33,432 bases of DNA from Phycisphaerae bacterium (GTDB lineage: Bacteria; Planctomycetota; Phycisphaerae; SM23-33): contig DRGC01000080.1 of assembly GCA_011050235.1 (NCBI GenBank), forward strand, positions 1-33,432. Reading direction: 5' to 3'. A program made the position numbers and the translations under genes. Shown here one piece after another: positions 1-8,508 of the stretch. A model generated the notes under the pieces. The model saw only the letters and a list, made by a program, of their open reading frames with translations, was not told the DNA's origin and did no database searches. Each line of letters begins with the position of its first letter. Position 1 is the stretch's first letter.

Positions 1-203
1 TCCCTGATTGGCCGCTCGCGTACCTCGTTAGTCAGCTTGACGAGGTCATCAGTTTCGACTTCTACGTCACCGGCACGAAAGGCGGCGAGCATATCGTCGC
101 CAGCTACACCGTCGGGCAGGGGCCACCGGGACCAGTCCCCGAGCCTGCAACGTTGGCGCTTTTGGGTATCGGCAGCCTGGCGATGCTGCGGCGGAAGAGA
201 TAA
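1..203 (+). CDS. PEP-CTERM sorting-domain protein, C-terminal end (partial)
   Basis: The reading frame enters from the left edge (first full codon at 3) and ends at TAA 201-203. The last residues show the PEP-CTERM signature: a VPEP motif, a hydrophobic stretch (LALLGIGSLAML) and a basic end (RRKR). In known systems this tail is recognised by an exosortase, which moves the protein to the cell surface or into extracellular matrix. The 45 or so residues before it contain a short beta-like segment (ISFDFYVTG) and a Gly/Pro linker, but not enough to name the main domain. The gene is convergent with the pseudopilin gene that ends at 425. The tail call is firm; the protein's function is unknown. 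Confidence 0.8.
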   Translation, partial: PDWPLAYLVSQLDEVISFDFYVTGTKGGEHIVASYTVGQGPPGPVPEPATLALLGIGSLAMLRRKR

Positions 204-288
204 GCAGGGAGGGCGGGTGCGCCGCCGCCTGTGGCGAGTAGCGCCGAGCCGCACCACGCACCCACGCGCGGGCGTGGCATGAAGGCGT

Positions 289-327
289 GGGTCCGCCTCG
301 ACTGAGTTCGCCGAAGTCAAAGGACCC
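289..327. terminator. Possible hairpin between convergent genes
   Basis: GGGTCC (289-294) can pair with GGACCC (322-327), and inside it GACT (300-303) with AGTC (315-318). It lies between the PEP-CTERM gene and the convergent pseudopilin gene, so it could stop transcription from either side. There is no T-tract, so this is weak. Confidence 0.25.
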
Positions 328-335
328 GCCCTACC

Positions 336-424
336 CGCTGCCACGTCGATCAACAGCCGGCGCGGGGTGAGAGTGTATTGCAGGAGCCCCCGCAAATCCA
401 AAGGCCCAGCACCACAGGGCGGAT
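336..424. repeat. 89-bp direct repeat, 3' flank of pseudopilin gene (copy 1)
   Basis: This segment, immediately downstream of the pseudopilin stop codon (on the minus strand), is nearly identical to 2553-2641, which stands in the same place after the second pseudopilin gene. Both copies are 89 bp long with only scattered substitutions. The repeat shows that the duplicated unit included the 3' flank as well as the genes. The third pseudopilin gene (ending at 3711) lacks this flank because its 3' end joins a HEAT-gene remnant. Confidence 0.8.
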
Positions 425-1372
425 TCAGTCCGCTTCCGGCGTCCAGGGGCCGGGGTTGAGTTCGGGATAGATGGAGGCGGGCCCGATGGCTTTGACAGCG
501 CCGCTGGCATAAAGCACGTTGATCTTGCCGAGATGGCGAGCGGTGTCGAGGTCGTTAAGGTCTAACGTGATGTCTTCCGCTTGGGCATCGACATACAGGT
601 AGTTGAAGTCCATCAGCACGATCGTGTCCGGGCTGACCGTTGGCGCTTCGCTTGCCATGACGTTGTAGCCGTAGTTGGTGATGACGTCTCGAAATTTCAG
701 GACCTCATTTACATGTGAAGCGAGATTCTTCCAGTGGAACTCGCCATTGACCCAGAGCTCGTTCGGCCAGTAACACTCATAGTAAATCAACTCCACGGTC
801 CGCATACCGTCTTCGGCGCGGTCGTAGATACGCCAGATCCCGTCGTTGGTTGACCAGGAGGGTTGTCCGCAGCACGGAGAGTGATCCCACTTGGACTGCA
901 CGCCGGGATTTTCTTCGATAACATACTCCGTATAGGACTCCCCACTTGCGCTGACCCCCCGTCGCGATGCACAGAGGAACTCTGTTGCGTCGAAGGGTAT
1001 GAACTTGTTCGGGTCGATGCCCGATCTGTATAGCAGGGGCGGGGCCCCGTTTCCGAAGGCGCTGATCCCGTCGGGACAAAGAAACAGGGGGTTACTCTCA
1101 TGCTTGCCGTGCATAATCTCAGCCGCCAGTTGGCCGGGCCAGAACTCTTTCTTTGCGAACAAGGGTTCGGCGAACTGCGCTAGGCCGCTCTGACGTCTGC
1201 TGCTTTGCGTGGCGACGATGAGTTTCATCAGGTGGCTGAGGTTGCTGGCGCAGACCACCCGTCGAGCAACGGCAGCGTACCGGGCCGTGGCGGGCACGAC
1301 AATCGATACCAGCAGGCCGATGATGGCGATCACGATCAGCAGTTCAGTAAGTGAGAATCCTTTTCGCTTCAT
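425..1372 (-). CDS. Pseudopilin-like secreted protein 1 (H-X9-DG type)
   Basis: A 315-residue protein with a type IV prepilin leader: MKRKG, then FSLTELLIV with the conserved Glu at +5, followed by a hydrophobic helix to about residue 30. Prepilin peptidase would cut after Gly5. Near the C-terminus is [17 protein letters not shown], which fits the planctomycete H-X9-DG motif with Ser in place of Asp. The protein ends in PWTPEAD, as do its two paralogues at 2642-3562 and 3711-4631 (PWTPEVD in the third). Many such proteins occur in planctomycetes and are thought to be exported through a T2SS or type IV pilus-like machine; their function is unknown. It overlaps the upstream HEAT gene by ATGA (1369-1372), so the two are probably translationally coupled. 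It is the most diverged of the three copies. Confidence 0.85.
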   Translation of the reverse strand: MKRKGFSLTELLIVIAIIGLLVSIVVPATARYAAVARRVVCASNLSHLMKLIVATQSSRRQSGLAQFAEPLFAKKEFWPGQLAAEIMHGKHESNPLFLCPDGISAFGNGAPPLLYRSGIDPNKFIPFDATEFLCASRRGVSASGESYTEYVIEENPGVQSKWDHSPCCGQPSWSTNDGIWRIYDRAEDGMRTVELIYYECYWPNELWVNGEFHWKNLASHVNEVLKFRDVITNYGYNVMASEAPTVSPDTIVLMDFNYLYVDAQAEDITLDLNDLDTARHLGKINVLYASGAVKAIGPASIYPELNPGPWTPEAD

Positions 1373-2127
1373 GGCTGCGGCTCCCTTGTGTTGATGGCCG
1401 GACCTTCACCTTCGGTGGGCTCCTCGATCGCGTGGCAAGGATTTTCGGCCATCATTTGATGGACCAGTTCCATGTTACGGTGCAGTGGCGTGCCGGTCGC
1501 GCGGAAAGCTTCGATCACCTCATCGGTGTGCTTGATGATCTCGATGGACCGGGCCAAACCGTCGGCTTCTGCAGGATCGACCTCGAAGCTGATGCGATAC
1601 TTCTTACCCAGCGCGCGGACCGCCAGGATTTGAAGGTCCGGCGTTTGCTCGGCGTCGGTTGTCTGGACCAGAGCGACGAGGGCATGTGGATTCTTACTGG
1701 TGGTCAATGCAGAGGCAGCGCTCTTGCGAACGTCCTCGTCCTCATCATGCAGCAGGTCCCTCAGGTGTCCAACCGCTGCCAGATCGTCATATGACCGGAT
1801 GAGCGCCTTAGTGGCGGCCTGGCGAACGCTGGGGGATAGATCTTGCATTGCGGCTTCGATGACCGGGCGGTCGGAAGACCTGCCAAACGCGCTTAGGCAG
1901 ACCAGGGCGGTTCGACGAACGGTGGGGTCGGGGTCGTTGGCGGCAGTGCGGGCGAGGGCGTCGGCGGCGCCGTAGGAGCGGTCATCGGCGATGCGGACAA
2001 CACTTTCGACGCGCTGCTTTGCTGTTTCACCGGTAACCTGGGCTTTGGCCGGGTACAGCACGACTACCAGCGCGATCAGGCCGGCCCCTCCGGCGAAACC
2101 CCACAGCCATTTCTTATTTGTCGGCAT
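1369..2127 (-). CDS. HEAT-repeat membrane-anchored protein 1
   Basis: About 252 residues from ATG 2127. The N-terminus is MPTNKKW followed by a hydrophobic helix (about residues 7-25), so it is probably anchored in the membrane or exported. Then come HEAT-like repeats in which DPTVRRTAL, SPSVRQAATKAL and DEDVRKSAASAL recur about every 30-40 residues. Such repeats form a superhelical protein-binding scaffold. The frame stays open upstream to 2199 with an Arg-rich extension that is conserved in the paralogue at 4628-5413; I prefer the MPTN start because it places the hydrophobic anchor at the N-terminus. It is coupled by a 4-nt overlap to the pseudopilin gene downstream. Pairing of the two in both complete units suggests the HEAT protein works with the pilin-like partner (inference). 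Confidence 0.75.
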   Translation of the reverse strand: MPTNKKWLWGFAGGAGLIALVVVLYPAKAQVTGETAKQRVESVVRIADDRSYGAADALARTAANDPDPTVRRTALVCLSAFGRSSDRPVIEAAMQDLSPSVRQAATKALIRSYDDLAAVGHLRDLLHDEDEDVRKSAASALTTSKNPHALVALVQTTDAEQTPDLQILAVRALGKKYRISFEVDPAEADGLARSIEIIKHTDEVIEAFRATGTPLHRNMELVHQMMAENPCHAIEEPTEGEGPAINTREPQP

Positions 2128-2211
2128 GTGTCCGTATCCGAAATGCGGGCCGCGCTGCGCGCCAGCCTGTGCCGATCGGACCCGCCCACGCAATACCACG
2201 GGCTTATACCC

Positions 2212-2241
2212 ATTCTAGTCCATTACGGCTGCAAGGGACAA
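2212..2241 (-). promoter_or_regulatory. Promoter for HEAT-pseudopilin unit 1
   Basis: Read on the minus strand there is TTGTCC (2236-2241), an 18-bp spacer and TAGAAT (2212-2217). The same arrangement is preserved upstream of unit 3 at 5511-5540. The A/T-rich stretch just upstream is also shared. Conservation in both duplicated units supports the call. Confidence 0.5.
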
Positions 2242-2247
2242 CAAATT

Positions 2248-2517
2248 TTATTGCCGGCGCAGGCGCATAAGAACGGGCCCGCGTTTCAACCGGTTCAGCG
2301 AGAACGCCTCCTCGAAGCCCTCCCCGCCGGGGCGGCCCAGATGGCTGGCCAGCACCAGCCGCCCGCCGGCATCGAGGACGGTCTGGATCGTGGGCAGGGC
2401 CATCACGATCCGGTGGTCGTCGGTGACCGCCCCGTCCTTGAGGGGAACGTTGAAATCCACGCGCATGAGCACCCTCTTGCCCACAACGTCGATATCCGAG
2501 ATGGTCTTGGTCGCCAT
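2248..2517 (-). pseudogene. pgk: Truncated 5' fragment of phosphoglycerate kinase gene
   Basis: From ATG 2517, preceded by an AAGGA ribosome site, about 70 residues match the N-terminus of phosphoglycerate kinase: an [20 protein letters not shown] segment, then DDHRI and the ASHLGRP loop that binds 3-phosphoglycerate. Homology stops near 2300 at SLNR, where the DNA changes to a copy of the region just downstream of gap (2250-2300 resembles 5560-5625). The frame then stops at 2248. A full enzyme is about 400 residues, so this is an inactive fragment. gap and pgk are neighbours in many bacteria, so the fragment probably records an ancestral gap-pgk arrangement broken by duplication of the HEAT-pseudopilin unit. 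A complete pgk must lie elsewhere if the cell has one. Confidence 0.8.
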
Positions 2518-2552
2518 GGTGATCCTTCGCAGGAGTGTGGAGGTCATCCCAT

Positions 2553-2641
2553 CGCCGCCGCGTCGATCAACAGCCGGCGCGGGGCGAGAGTGTATCGCAA
2601 CACCCCCCGCAAATCCAGAGGTCCAGCACCACAGGGCGGAC
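2553..2641. repeat. 89-bp direct repeat, 3' flank of pseudopilin gene (copy 2)
   Basis: Nearly identical to 336-424 and in the same position directly after a pseudopilin stop codon (2642 on the minus strand). It separates that gene from the pgk fragment. Confidence 0.8.
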
Positions 2642-3562
2642 TCAGTCCGCTTCCGGCGTCCAGGGGGCGGGGTAGATGGTGGGATACACCCAGGTCGATC
2701 CGACGGCTTTGACAGCGCCGCTTGCGTAGAGGATGTTATGCTTTCCGGTGTGCCTGGCGCTGTCCAGATCGTTGAGGTCGTCCACGATCAAGGGATCGGC
2801 TGAGTCGACGTAGATGTCCTTGAAGTCCATCAGCACGATGGTCTCGCGATCGACGATCGCGTGTTCGTCAAGCTGGACGTTGTAGCCGTAGCTTGTGCGG
2901 ACATCGGGGAAATAGAACTTCATTCCGACCTTGGAGGAGAGATTTTTGTAGATCTTGCCGTTCACGTCGAGTTCGTTGGGCAAGGAGCAGTGGTAGTAGG
3001 TCAGCACCAGTGTGCGTATTCCGTCCTTGGGTTCCGTGACGCGCCAGATACCGTCATTGGTTGACCATTGGCCCCACCCGCAGCACCCACTGTGGTTCCA
3101 CTTGGACGGCAGCCCGTCGTTCTCCTCGATGACATATTCCGTGTACTTGTTCCCGCTCGAGTCGACCCCGGTACGCGAAACGCAGGAATAGTGCGATGCG
3201 TCGAACGGGATCCATCCGCCGTGGATGCCGGATTTATAATTCAGCGGCAAGTGCTCCACGCCGGGGCCGTCGTCATCGGGGCACAGGAACACGGCCGCAT
3301 TGCGGGCCTCGACAATCACATTTCGCGGCCAGAAATCTTTTTCCAGCAGGTACGACTGGGGCCCTTCGGTCTCGTGGCGTGCGATGCGTTCATTTTGTGC
3401 TGTCACGATATAGTTGAACAGGAGGCGGAGGTTGGTGGCGCAGACGGCCTTGCGGGCCACAGCCAGGTACCGGGCCGTTGACGGCACGACAATGGATGAC
3501 AGGAGCCCGATGATGGCCACAACGATCAGCAGTTCAATAAGTGAGAACGCTTTGCGTGTCAT
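2642..3562 (-). CDS. Pseudopilin-like secreted protein 2 (H-X9-DG type)
   Basis: A 306-residue protein with a prepilin leader MTRKA, then FSLIELLIV with Glu at +5 and a hydrophobic helix. The residue before the cleavage site is Ala rather than Gly, a form often seen in planctomycete prepilins. The C-terminal [17 protein letters not shown] is the H-X9-DG motif with Ser for Asp. It is almost identical to the copy at 3711-4631, with clusters of change around residues 130-165 (the [12 protein letters not shown] region), and more distant from copy 1. In front of it on the minus strand only a HEAT-gene remnant survives, ending in the usual ATGA overlap (3559-3562). It therefore lacks an intact partner and probably depends on transcription from unit 3. 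Confidence 0.85.
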   Translation of the reverse strand: MTRKAFSLIELLIVVAIIGLLSSIVVPSTARYLAVARKAVCATNLRLLFNYIVTAQNERIARHETEGPQSYLLEKDFWPRNVIVEARNAAVFLCPDDDGPGVEHLPLNYKSGIHGGWIPFDASHYSCVSRTGVDSSGNKYTEYVIEENDGLPSKWNHSGCCGWGQWSTNDGIWRVTEPKDGIRTLVLTYYHCSLPNELDVNGKIYKNLSSKVGMKFYFPDVRTSYGYNVQLDEHAIVDRETIVLMDFKDIYVDSADPLIVDDLNDLDSARHTGKHNILYASGAVKAVGSTWVYPTIYPAPWTPEAD

Positions 3563-3706
3563 GGGAGCTTCTCCTCGGGCTGGGCTTCAAGCGCCCTGTC
3601 GATCACCATCGCCATGCCGGTCTCCTCATAGGCTTGTTCGATTTCCTTTATGTGCTTGTTGGCGACGACCGGTCGTCGCCATTGCTCAACCGTCAGTGCG
3701 GCGGGA
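3559..3706 (-). pseudogene. HEAT-gene 3' remnant (unit 2)
   Basis: The minus-strand frame ending at TGA 3559-3561 reads PAALTVEQWRRPVV, then HIKEIEQAYEETG, VIDRALEAQ and PEEKLP. This matches the C-terminus of the HEAT protein at 4628-5413, whose segments are PAKLTAEEWRRLLV, HITEVEQAYKQTG, VIDRALEAQ and PEEKLP. The remnant also lacks the roughly 18 residues that sit between the last two segments in the intact copy. Homology starts at about 3706, right after the stop codon of the next pseudopilin gene (3711). About 80 per cent of the gene, including anchor and repeats, is missing, so it is a deletion remnant. It keeps the ATGA overlap with pseudopilin 2. Confidence 0.8.
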
Positions 3707-3710
3707 GAAT

Positions 3711-4631
3711 CTAGTCCACTTCCGGCGTCCAGGGGGCGGGGTAGATGGTGGGATACAGCCAGGTCGATCCGACGGCTTTGACAGCGCCGCTTGCGTAGAG
3801 GATGTTATGCTTTCCGGTGTGCCTGGCACTGTCCAGATCGTTGAGGTCGTCCACGATCAAGGGATCGGCTGAGTCGACGTAGATGTCCTTGAAGTCCATC
3901 AGCACGATGGTCTCGCGATCGACGATCGCGTGTTCGTCAAGCTGGACGTTGTAGCCGTAGCTTGTGGGGACATCGGGGAAATAGAACTTCAATCCGACCT
4001 TGGCGGAGAGATTTTTGTAGATCTTGCCGTTCACGTCGAGCTCGTTGGGCAAGGAGCATTCGTAGTAGGTCAGGACCAGTGTGCGTATTCCTCCCTTGGG
4101 CTCCGTGACGCGCCAGATACCGTCATTGGTTGACCAGATGGATTGGCCGTGGCACTCACGATGGTCCCACTTGGACGGCAGCCAGGCGGCCTCCTCGATG
4201 ACGTATTCCGTGTAGCTGTGGCCGCTCGCATCGACCCCGGTGCGGGAGGCACAGGAATAGTGAGATTCGTCGAACGGGATCCATCCGCCGTGGATGCCGG
4301 ATTTATAGTCCAGCGGCAAGTGCTCCATGCCGGGGCCGTCGTCATCGGGGCACAGGAACACGGCCGCATTGCGGGCTTCGATGATCACATTTCGCGGCCA
4401 GAAATCTTTTTCCAGCAGGTACGACTGCGGTCCTTCGGTCTCGTGGCGTGCGATGCGTTCATTTTGTGCTGTCACGATATAGTTGAACAGCAGGCGGAGG
4501 TTGGTGGCGCAGACGGTCCTGCGGGCCACAGCCAGGTACCGGGCCGTTGACGGCACGACAATGGATGACAGAAGCCCGATGATGGCCACAACGATCAGCA
4601 GTTCAATAAGTGAGAACGCTTTGCGTGTCAT
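3711..4631 (-). CDS. Pseudopilin-like secreted protein 3 (H-X9-DG type)
   Basis: A 306-residue protein with leader MTRKA and FSLIELLIV, Ala before the predicted cleavage site, Glu at +5, and the H-X9-SG motif near the C-terminus. It is nearly identical to pseudopilin 2, which implies a recent duplication or gene conversion. The two differ mainly in a central stretch around the conserved STNDGIWR segment (about residues 130-165), where copy 2 carries CCGWGQ and copy 3 ECHGQSI. It overlaps its HEAT partner by four bases (4628-4631). The protein is probably exported and processed by a prepilin peptidase; no enzymatic motif is seen. Confidence 0.85.
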   Translation of the reverse strand: MTRKAFSLIELLIVVAIIGLLSSIVVPSTARYLAVARRTVCATNLRLLFNYIVTAQNERIARHETEGPQSYLLEKDFWPRNVIIEARNAAVFLCPDDDGPGMEHLPLDYKSGIHGGWIPFDESHYSCASRTGVDASGHSYTEYVIEEAAWLPSKWDHRECHGQSIWSTNDGIWRVTEPKGGIRTLVLTYYECSLPNELDVNGKIYKNLSAKVGLKFYFPDVPTSYGYNVQLDEHAIVDRETIVLMDFKDIYVDSADPLIVDDLNDLDSARHTGKHNILYASGAVKAVGSTWLYPTIYPAPWTPEVD

Positions 4632-5413
4632 GGGAGCTTCTCCTCGGGCTGGGCGTGGGAAGAACGGGCTTCATCGACGCGAGCGTCTTGGCCGCCGGTC
4701 GTGTGACAGTACTCGGCATGCTCTTGGTTCAACTGGGCTTCAAGCGCCCGGTCGATCACCAGCGCCGTGCCGGTCTGCTTATAGGCTTGTTCGACTTCCG
4801 TGATGTGCTTGATGCCGACGAGCAGTCGCCGCCATTCTTCAGCCGTCAGCTTGGCGGGAACCAACGCCATCGGGAACCTGCGGATCAGGGCCTCCCCGGC
4901 GGCCAGGCGTCGCTGCGGATCGCCGCTTTCGATCGTCTGCACCAATCTCACCAAGGCTTCGGGCTGGCGGCTAAGGCCCAGGGCTGCCAGGGCCGCCTGC
5001 TGATCCGCCGGCGAACTGGCGTCCTGGTCGATTTCGATTATCCGCTGGACGGCGGCGGGGTCATCGTACATCAGGACAAGATGCTGGGCGGCGGTTCGTC
5101 GAACGGATTGGTCCTCGTCGGCCAGGGCGGCCTCGATGACGGGGCGGTCGGACGACCTGCCAAAGGCGCTTAGGCAGGTGAGGGCGGCTCGACGAACGGT
5201 GGGGTCGAGGTCGTTGGCGACGGTGCGGGCGAGGGCGTCGGCGGCGCCGTAGGAACGGTCACCGGCGAGGCGGACAACGCTGTCGACGCGCTGCTTTGCT
5301 GTTTCACCGGTCACTTGGGCTTTGGCCGGGTACAGCACGACCACCAGCGCGATCAGGCAGACCCCTCCGGCGATGCCCCACATCCATTTGGCCCGTTTTT
5401 CGTTGGTAGGCAT
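4628..5413 (-). CDS. HEAT-repeat membrane-anchored protein 3
   Basis: About 261 residues from ATG 5413 (MPTNEKRAKW), with a hydrophobic anchor at about residues 10-28 and HEAT-like repeats (DPTVRRAALTCL, DQSVRRTAAQHL). The first 110 or so residues are nearly identical to HEAT protein 1, but the rest has diverged strongly, ending in EEKLP here and NTREPQP there. The frame is open upstream to 5488 with an Arg-rich extension shared by both copies, so a longer protein cannot be excluded. The gene is the first of its unit, has a promoter at 5511-5540, and overlaps the pseudopilin start by ATGA. It probably acts as a scaffold or adaptor for the pilin-like partner (inference). Confidence 0.75.
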   Translation of the reverse strand: MPTNEKRAKWMWGIAGGVCLIALVVVLYPAKAQVTGETAKQRVDSVVRLAGDRSYGAADALARTVANDLDPTVRRAALTCLSAFGRSSDRPVIEAALADEDQSVRRTAAQHLVLMYDDPAAVQRIIEIDQDASSPADQQAALAALGLSRQPEALVRLVQTIESGDPQRRLAAGEALIRRFPMALVPAKLTAEEWRRLLVGIKHITEVEQAYKQTGTALVIDRALEAQLNQEHAEYCHTTGGQDARVDEARSSHAQPEEKLP

Positions 5414-5510
5414 ATGTCCGTATCCGAAAACCGGCCCGCGCTGCGCGCCGACCTGTGCCGATCGAACCCGTCCGTTGGGCCCATCCACGCAACGACGCGG
5501 CCTTCCACTT

Positions 5511-5540
5511 ATTCTAGTCCATTACGGTCACCAGTGACAA
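5511..5540 (-). promoter_or_regulatory. Promoter for HEAT-pseudopilin units 3 and 2
   Basis: Minus strand: TTGTCA (5535-5540), 18-bp spacer, TAGAAT (5511-5516). The same elements with the same spacing precede unit 1. Transcription would begin near 5505, leaving a leader of about 90 nt before ATG 5413, or only about 15 nt if the upstream start at 5488 is used. Confidence 0.55.
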
Positions 5541-5584
5541 GGAATTTTATCACCGATTTATTGCCGGCGCAGGCGCATAAGAAC

Positions 5585-5612
5585 GGGCCCGCCGGAACGC
5601 TCCGACGGGCCC
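5585..5612 (-). terminator. gap terminator hairpin
   Basis: GGGCCCGCCGGA (5585-5596) and TCCGACGGGCCC (5601-5612) form a 12-bp stem with one wobble pair and a 4-nt loop, about 45 bp past the gap stop codon. On the minus strand it is followed by GTTCTTAT, a poor T-tract. The duplicate near 2279 has kept only one arm. Confidence 0.6.
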
Positions 5613-5658
5613 GGGTTTCAACCGGTTCGTCGGTGGGGCGGCTAGAGGCTGGCCGGGG

Positions 5659-6678
5659 CTAGAGGCCGGCCAGCTTCTCGATCAGGTCGGCGGTGCGGCA
5701 GGAGTAGCCCCACTCGTTGTCGTACCACATGGTGACCTTCACCAGGTCGCCGTCGACGACCAGCGTGTTGCAGGCGTCGAAGATCGAGCTGTGCGGGTTG
5801 TGGATAATGTCCGACGAGACGATGCTATCGGCGTTGTACTCGAGGATGTGCTTCATCGGCCCGTCGGCGGCGGCTTTGACGGCCGAGTTGACGCCCTCGA
5901 TGCTGGTCTTCTTGGCGGTGCAGATGCTCAGGTCCGTGATCGACCCGACGGGCACGGGCACGCGCAGGGCGTAGCCGTCCAGCTTGCCCTTCAGCTCGGG
6001 CAGGACCTTGCCGACGGCCTTGGCGGCGCCCGTCGAGGTCGGCACGATGTTAATGGCCGCCGAGCGGGCCCGGGTCCGCTTGCTGTGGATCTGGTCGAGG
6101 ATTCGCTGGTCGTTGGTGTAGGCGTGGATGGTCGTCATCACACCCTTAACGATGCCGAACGAATCGTTCAGGATCTTCGCGACCGGCGCGAGGCTGTTGG
6201 TGGTGCACGAGGCGTTGGAGACGGTCCTGGTTTCGCTGGTCAGGACGTGGTCGTTGACGCCCAGCACGATGGTGGCGTCGGGGTCATCCTTGGTCGGGGC
6301 GGAGATTACGACGCGTTTGGCCCCGGCGGCGAGGTGGCTGTCGTAGCCGCCCTTGCTGTCGGTGGCGCGGGCGGTGAAAATGCCCGTCGACTCCAGCGCG
6401 ACGGTCACGCCGAGGTCGCCCCACGGCAGCTTGGCCGGGTCCTTCTCGGACAGGATGCGGATCTCTTCTCCGTTGACCACCAGCGCGCCCTTCTTGGCGA
6501 CGACCTTGCCGGGAAAGGGGCCCTGGGTCGAGTCGTACTTCAGCAGATACGCCAGCATGTCGGCGTCGGCCAGGTCGTTGATGGCGACGATGTCGAAACG
6601 GTCAGGCTGTTCGCACATCGCGCGAAACGCCAACCGCCCGATGCGGCCGAAACCGTTGATTCCTACAGTCACTGCCAT
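5659..6678 (-). CDS. gap: Type I glyceraldehyde-3-phosphate dehydrogenase
   Basis: A full-length 339-residue GAPDH. It converts glyceraldehyde 3-phosphate, phosphate and NAD(P)+ to 1,3-bisphosphoglycerate in glycolysis, and runs in reverse in gluconeogenesis, in the cytoplasm. The N-terminus has the Rossmann motif [10 protein letters not shown]. The catalytic Cys lies in SNASCTTN at about residue 155, the catalytic His in TIHAYTNDQ, and the C-terminal half has [12 protein letters not shown] 6678 is preceded by AAGAGGAG. A promoter at 6766-6794 and a hairpin after the gene suggest transcription on its own. Downstream one would expect pgk, but instead there are HEAT-pseudopilin units and a broken pgk fragment. 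Confidence 0.97.
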   Translation of the reverse strand: MAVTVGINGFGRIGRLAFRAMCEQPDRFDIVAINDLADADMLAYLLKYDSTQGPFPGKVVAKKGALVVNGEEIRILSEKDPAKLPWGDLGVTVALESTGIFTARATDSKGGYDSHLAAGAKRVVISAPTKDDPDATIVLGVNDHVLTSETRTVSNASCTTNSLAPVAKILNDSFGIVKGVMTTIHAYTNDQRILDQIHSKRTRARSAAINIVPTSTGAAKAVGKVLPELKGKLDGYALRVPVPVGSITDLSICTAKKTSIEGVNSAVKAAADGPMKHILEYNADSIVSSDIIHNPHSSIFDACNTLVVDGDLVKVTMWYDNEWGYSCRTADLIEKLAGL

Positions 6679-6765
6679 GGTTAGGTGCTCCTCTTGCTTG
6701 GCTCGGTGGCGAGCGTGTGAGTTCCCTTCGGCGGCGGGGGCATCTGGTCCTCCACCGGAGCGGGT

Positions 6766-6794
6766 AGGCTATCGGTCGGGCGGGGGGCTGTCAA
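6766..6794 (-). promoter_or_regulatory. gap promoter
   Basis: Minus strand: TTGACA (6789-6794), 17-bp spacer, TAGCCT (6766-6771). The -35 is a perfect sigma-70-type hexamer and the -10 keeps TA...T. The predicted start is about 80 nt before the gap ATG. Confidence 0.55.
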
Positions 6795-6826
6795 CCGAAA
6801 TCGCCCCTCCCGGGCGGCGAAAGACC

Positions 6827-6854
6827 TTGGCAAGGCTGCAGGCGTCCCTATAAT
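6827..6854 (+). promoter_or_regulatory. Promoter of the two-helix membrane protein gene
   Basis: TTGGCA (6827-6832), 16-bp spacer, TATAAT (6849-6854). The -10 is a perfect consensus. It is divergent from the gap promoter, about 35 bp away. A short perfect inverted repeat, GTGTCA-T-TGACAC (6880-6892), lies just after the likely start site and could be an operator. Confidence 0.6.
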
Positions 6855-6903
6855 ATTGGCCTCGACCCGGGTGGGTCGTGTGTCATTGACACGGGAGCCG
6901 ACC

Positions 6904-7398
6904 ATGAACGACGAAACGACCGCCGCCGACCAAGTCCAGTGCCCGGCCGACAGGGACCCCGCCGTGCGACTGTTCATCGGCGCGGGGCTGTGTCTGGGCT
7001 TTGCGATCTGGTGTCTGTTCGAAAAGCACGGTTTCCCTCCCCCGGAGGCGTGGGACATGAAGCACATCAACGACGCCGCCGGATACGCGATGAACCACTT
7101 TGGACCGTGGGTGTTCATTCCGGTCGCGGCGTTTCTGTCTTTGCTCGCCGTTCGCGCCCTGCGTCGCCTTGTCGTCGCCGACGCCGAAGGGATCAGCATC
7201 AACCGCAGGGGCCGCCTCCCCTGGAGCGGTTTTACCGGCGTGGACGGCTCGGCCCTGCAGAGCAAGGGGCGACTGGCCCTGATCGGCCGCGACGGGTCGC
7301 GCGTCGTTCTCGACCGGTACCGGTACAAGAACTTCAAAGCGCTGGTGGAACTGATCGAGCAGCACCTGGACAGCCAACAGCCCGACGCAAGCGCTTGA
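6904..7398 (+). CDS. Small membrane protein with PH-like cytoplasmic domain
   Basis: About 164 residues from ATG 6904, which has GGGAG upstream. There are two hydrophobic helices (about residues 21-39 and 68-86) followed by a soluble part of about 78 residues. That part has alternating strands (LVVADAEGISINRRGRLPW, RLALIGRDGSRVVL) and a final amphipathic helix (KNFKALVELIEQHL), a pattern typical of bacterial PH-like membrane-associated domains. I do not recognise the exact family. It has its own consensus promoter and is divergent from gap. The upstream in-frame start at 6856 would add 16 residues but would lie almost on the transcription start, so it is unlikely. Confidence 0.7.
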   Translation: MNDETTAADQVQCPADRDPAVRLFIGAGLCLGFAIWCLFEKHGFPPPEAWDMKHINDAAGYAMNHFGPWVFIPVAAFLSLLAVRALRRLVVADAEGISINRRGRLPWSGFTGVDGSALQSKGRLALIGRDGSRVVLDRYRYKNFKALVELIEQHLDSQQPDASA

Positions 7399-7423
7399 TC
7401 GATCGACCGTCAGTCTTTACAAT
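7395..7423 (+). promoter_or_regulatory. tRNA-Lys promoter
   Basis: TTGATC (7395-7400), 17-bp spacer, TACAAT (7418-7423). It overlaps the stop codon of the membrane protein gene and ends about 20 bp before the tRNA. Confidence 0.55.
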
Positions 7424-7444
7424 GCGGCGCTTTGATAAGCATGC

Positions 7445-8506
<1,062 letters not shown>

Positions 8507-8508
<2 letters not shown>

